Shown here: positions 3,625 through 6,366 of the stretch, piece after piece
Layout of the letters: each line of letters begins with the position of its first letter
Numbering within the stretch: position 1 is the stretch's first letter
NCBI GenBank assembly: GCA_024278415.1
Contig: JAJRTI010000594.1
Location: 1-6,366, forward strand
Origin: Planctomycetota bacterium
GTDB lineage: Bacteria; Planctomycetota; Brocadiia; JAJRTI01
DNA length: 6,366 nt
Reading direction: 5' to 3'
Program-made: the position numbers and the translations under genes
Notes under the pieces: model-generated
What the model was told of the DNA's origin: nothing
What the model saw: the letters and a program-made list of their open reading frames with translations, nothing else
Databases searched by the model: none

Positions 3625-6366
3625 ATGAAGACACTCGTCCTGCGTCTGTTCGCAATCGCTCTCTTCCTTGCAACGCCGGCCGCACGAGCCCAATGGCAAC
3701 GCGCGCTCGCGCCCAACGGATCGTTCGAGTTGGACGTGAACCGCGATGGCGAGCCGGACGGCTGGAAGCCCATCGGCTTCTTCTCCCCGGCCAAGATGGC
3801 CTGGGACCGCGGAGTCACGCGCACCGGCCGCGCGTCCGTGCGCATCGAGGATTCGAAGCACGCGACGAACCGCGCTTGGAACTATAACTCCGGCCGCTGG
3901 GTCCAAGCCGGCCGCGCGAAGGTGCAGCCCGGCGCCACGTACACCGTGCGCGGCTGGATCAAGACCGATCTCACCGAAGGCCAGGCCCTCATTGCGCTCG
4001 CGTGGTTCTCGGACAGCAAGTGGCTCACGGAGACCAGCACGAATCGCGTGTCCGGCAAACAAGATTGGACCCGCGCCGCGCTCACCGTGGAGGCGCCAGA
4101 GGGAGCCACGGCCGTGGGCGTGTATCTCATGCTGTCCAGCGGCAAGGGCAAGGCGTGGTTCGACGACGTGGCGTTCGTGCGAGGCGACGCGGTCCCTTCC
4201 AATCTCCAGCCGCTCGACATCCGCGGGGCCTGCACGACCGGCTTCCGCGACGAAGTCGCCGGCGACGGCCAAGGCGGCTGGACGGACCAGGGGCCCAACG
4301 ACGCGCGCCACATCCCGATCGGCCGGCAGGCCTGGCGCGGCGTGCCGTTCGAGATCGTCGATCCCGGCTCGAACGCCGGCAAGTCGTGCATCGTGCTGAG
4401 GGGCAAGGCGCGGCCGGCCGCGCCCGCGAGCGCGGCATTCGACGTGGGCCGCACGTGCGACACCGTCTACTTCCTCCACGCCTGCGCGTGGGGCGGCCCG
4501 GCGGGGTGGCTCGTCGCTAACTACGTGATCGAGTACGACGATGGGCGAATCACAACCGTGCCCGTGCGGAACGAGCGCGAGATTACAGACTGGTGGAAGC
4601 CGCGCGACACGAAAGAGTGCGTGGCCGGGTGGCAAGGCCACAACGCGGAGAGCAACAACATCGGCCTCGGCATCTTCCCCTGGCGCAACCCGCGGCCCCA
4701 TGTCGCGATCAGACGCATTCGCATGGAGTCCACCGGCCAGGCGCCCGCGCCGATCCTCGTGGCCGTCACAACCGGCGACGGCCCGGCCGTGTTCGAGGAC
4801 CAGCCGCTGCGCCTGGAGTTCACCGACACGAGCGGGTGGTACGCGTGGGAGTTCGACCTCGACGATCCTACGTTGGAGGAGATCGACATGAGCCACCTCC
4901 TCGACGCGCCGGCCGGCAAGCATGGCTTCGTGACCGTGGGCAAGGACGGACGGTTCCGCTTCGAGGACGGCGCCCGCGCACGCTTCTTAGGCACGAACGT
5001 GGGCGGCCGGCGCTGCTGCCCGAGCAAGAAGGATGCGGAGGTGATCGCTGAGCGGCTCGCCAAATACGGCGTAAACATGCTCCGCCTCCACACGCTCGAC
5101 TCGAAGTGGGGCGGCGGCGTCATCGACATAAAGAAGCCCCACACGCGCGACTTCGACCCCGACGCGCTTGACCGGCTCGACTACTTCGTCGCACAACTCA
5201 AAAGGCGCGGCATCTACGTGTACATGGACCTGCTCGACTACCGGCAGTTCAAGCCCGGCGACGGCGTGCGCGACGCGGACGCACTCGACGTGCGGTGGAC
5301 GCACTCGATCAAGGGCGCGAGCATCTTCGACCGGCGCATGATCGAGTTGCAGAAGGAGTTCGCCCAGAAACTGCTCACCCACCGCAACCCGTACACCGGC
5401 CTGCGCTACGTCGACGAGCCCGCGCTCGCGGTGCAGGAGATCACGAACGAGAACTCGCTCTTCTATCTCGCCAACACCAAGCTCATGCTGCCGAGCTACG
5501 TCGAGGATCTGAAGCGGCTCTGGAACCAGTGGCTCATCAAGCGCTACGGCAGTCGCGCCAAGCTGGCCGCGGCCTGGACCAACTCCAAGGGCGAGTGTGC
5601 GCTGCTACCGGACGAGGATCCGGCCAAGAGCAACGTGGCCATGCCGTTGCGCCATCTCTACGCAGACCTGCGCAACGCGCCCTACGTGGGCGAGAAGAGC
5701 CCGGCGCGGCTTAACGCAATGACCCGGTTCCTCTACGAACTACAGATCAAGTACTACGACGAGATGGCCGCGCACCTTCGGCGCATCGGGCTCAAGTGTC
5801 CCATCACCGGCACGAACCAAGACTTCTCCGATGCGAGCAACAGGGCCAACGCGCGGTGCGACTTCACGTCGCGCAACAACTACTGGCGCCACCCCAACGT
5901 GAACGCGAAGCCGTACATGACCTATCGCAACCTCGCGATGGTCCGGTCGGACATCGCCAAGGTCGGCAATCCGGTCGCGAGCGTGGCGTCGAGCACGGTC
6001 GTGGGCAAGCCGATGATCGTGCCGGAGTTCAACTTCCCCTGGCCCATCGAGTGGCGCGCGGAGGCGCTGCCGCTCATGGTCTGCTACGGCCGGCTCCAGG
6101 ACTGGGACGGCCTCCTCTACTTCGCGTACAGCCCGGATCGGCCGTATCTCGAGTGTTTCGGCAACCAGTCCGACCCCGTGCGATGGGGCCAGATGCCCAT
6201 GGCTGCGCTCATGTTCCACCGCGGTGACGTGGCCGAGGCGCGGACGACCGTGCACGTGGGCGTGTCGCGCGTCGACGCGTTCGCGGCACGGCGCAGGCGC
6301 GTGGACGACCGCTACAGCCCGTATCGCGTGCTGCCGTTCATCTCGAAGCTGCGCAACGTTTACTTC
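3625..6366 (+). CDS. Secreted clan GH-A glycoside hydrolase with carbohydrate-binding modules (3' end cut by window edge)
   Basis: An exported polysaccharide-degrading enzyme, 914 residues visible with no stop before the right edge. Residues 1-22 are a signal peptide (K2, R7, hydrophobic core 8-17, cleavage after A20-R21-A22). Residues 28-186 are a CBM4_9-like beta-sandwich, opening with NGSFELDVNRDGEPDGW (31-47) and closing with WFDDV (178-182). Residues 195-430 form a second beta-rich module with GGWTDQGPND from 217 and RGVPFEIVDP from 238. From 432 comes a TIM-barrel hydrolase: FLGTNVGG (454-461), RLH (487-489), NEN at 608-610 with E609 the likely acid/base, a WNQWLIKRYG helix from 633 as in GH42-like enzymes, and PEFNFPWP from 800 with E801 the likely nucleophile, then a tryptophan-rich strand around W827. 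Overall it looks GH5/GH42-like; the exact family and substrate cannot be named from sequence alone. A further C-terminal region probably lies beyond the window. Confidence 0.88.
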   Translation, partial: MKTLVLRLFAIALFLATPAARAQWQRALAPNGSFELDVNRDGEPDGWKPIGFFSPAKMAWDRGVTRTGRASVRIEDSKHATNRAWNYNSGRWVQAGRAKVQPGATYTVRGWIKTDLTEGQALIALAWFSDSKWLTETSTNRVSGKQDWTRAALTVEAPEGATAVGVYLMLSSGKGKAWFDDVAFVRGDAVPSNLQPLDIRGACTTGFRDEVAGDGQGGWTDQGPNDARHIPIGRQAWRGVPFEIVDPGSNAGKSCIVLRGKARPAAPASAAFDVGRTCDTVYFLHACAWGGPAGWLVANYVIEYDDGRITTVPVRNEREITDWWKPRDTKECVAGWQGHNAESNNIGLGIFPWRNPRPHVAIRRIRMESTGQAPAPILVAVTTGDGPAVFEDQPLRLEFTDTSGWYAWEFDLDDPTLEEIDMSHLLDAPAGKHGFVTVGKDGRFRFEDGARARFLGTNVGGRRCCPSKKDAEVIAERLAKYGVNMLRLHTLDSKWGGGVIDIKKPHTRDFDPDALDRLDYFVAQLKRRGIYVYMDLLDYRQFKPGDGVRDADALDVRWTHSIKGASIFDRRMIELQKEFAQKLLTHRNPYTGLRYVDEPALAVQEITNENSLFYLANTKLMLPSYVEDLKRLWNQWLIKRYGSRAKLAAAWTNSKGECALLPDEDPAKSNVAMPLRHLYADLRNAPYVGEKSPARLNAMTRFLYELQIKYYDEMAAHLRRIGLKCPITGTNQDFSDASNRANARCDFTSRNNYWRHPNVNAKPYMTYRNLAMVRSDIAKVGNPVASVASSTVVGKPMIVPEFNFPWPIEWRAEALPLMVCYGRLQDWDGLLYFAYSPDRPYLECFGNQSDPVRWGQMPMAALMFHRGDVAEARTTVHVGVSRVDAFAARRRRVDDRYSPYRVLPFISKLRNVYF

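Noticed and set aside
3072..3845. A 257-residue - strand open frame spanning the same spacer
   Set aside because: It reads the opposite strand of the palindromic repeat plus the antisense of both flanking genes, so it is a shadow.
3451..4923. A 490-residue open frame on the - strand
   Set aside because: It lies antisense to the hydrolase gene, whose + strand frame has a signal peptide and recognisable domains. The minus product is rich in Arg, Ala, Gly and His with no known motif; GC-rich third positions commonly leave such antisense frames open.

Overview
The window is GC-rich bacterial DNA carrying three genes, all on the + strand, separated by two unusually long, palindrome-rich spacers. 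Strong third-position G/C bias leaves long open frames on the opposite strand; these are shadows. The gene set (GAF-GAF-GGDEF regulator, DUF2079 membrane protein, secreted multi-domain glycoside hydrolase) and the dense intergenic inverted repeats resemble environmental Planctomycetota, Lentisphaerota or Hydrogenedentota-type genomes. That placement is inference from style, as no rRNA or other phylogenetic marker is present.

Layout. (1) From the left edge to 1195: the 3' part of a diguanylate cyclase with two GAF domains (the first cut by the edge) and an intact GGEEF active site with an RxxD inhibitory site. (2) 1196-1549: a 354-nt spacer with a plausible sigma70-like promoter and then a branched fold of nested palindromes, which would lie in the 5' leader of the next gene. 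(3) 1550-3193: a DUF2079 polytopic membrane protein, GT-C-like, with a C-terminal soluble tail. (4) 3194-3624: a 431-nt spacer filled mostly by a symmetrical composite inverted repeat (perfect 35-bp outer arms, a 28-bp inner hairpin, two small flanking hairpins that mirror each other). (5) 3625 to the right edge: the first 914 residues of an exported protein with signal peptide, CBM4_9-like module, a second beta-rich module, and a clan GH-A (TIM-barrel) glycoside hydrolase domain.

The genes do not look like one operon: each gap is over 350 nt and contains strong secondary structure. No pathway clearly links them. The third gene has its own Shine-Dalgarno and is probably transcribed independently. 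No tRNA, rRNA, CRISPR array, transposase or complete insertion sequence was seen. The most interesting material is non-coding: the two different structured spacers, one of which looks like a member of a dispersed repeat family.
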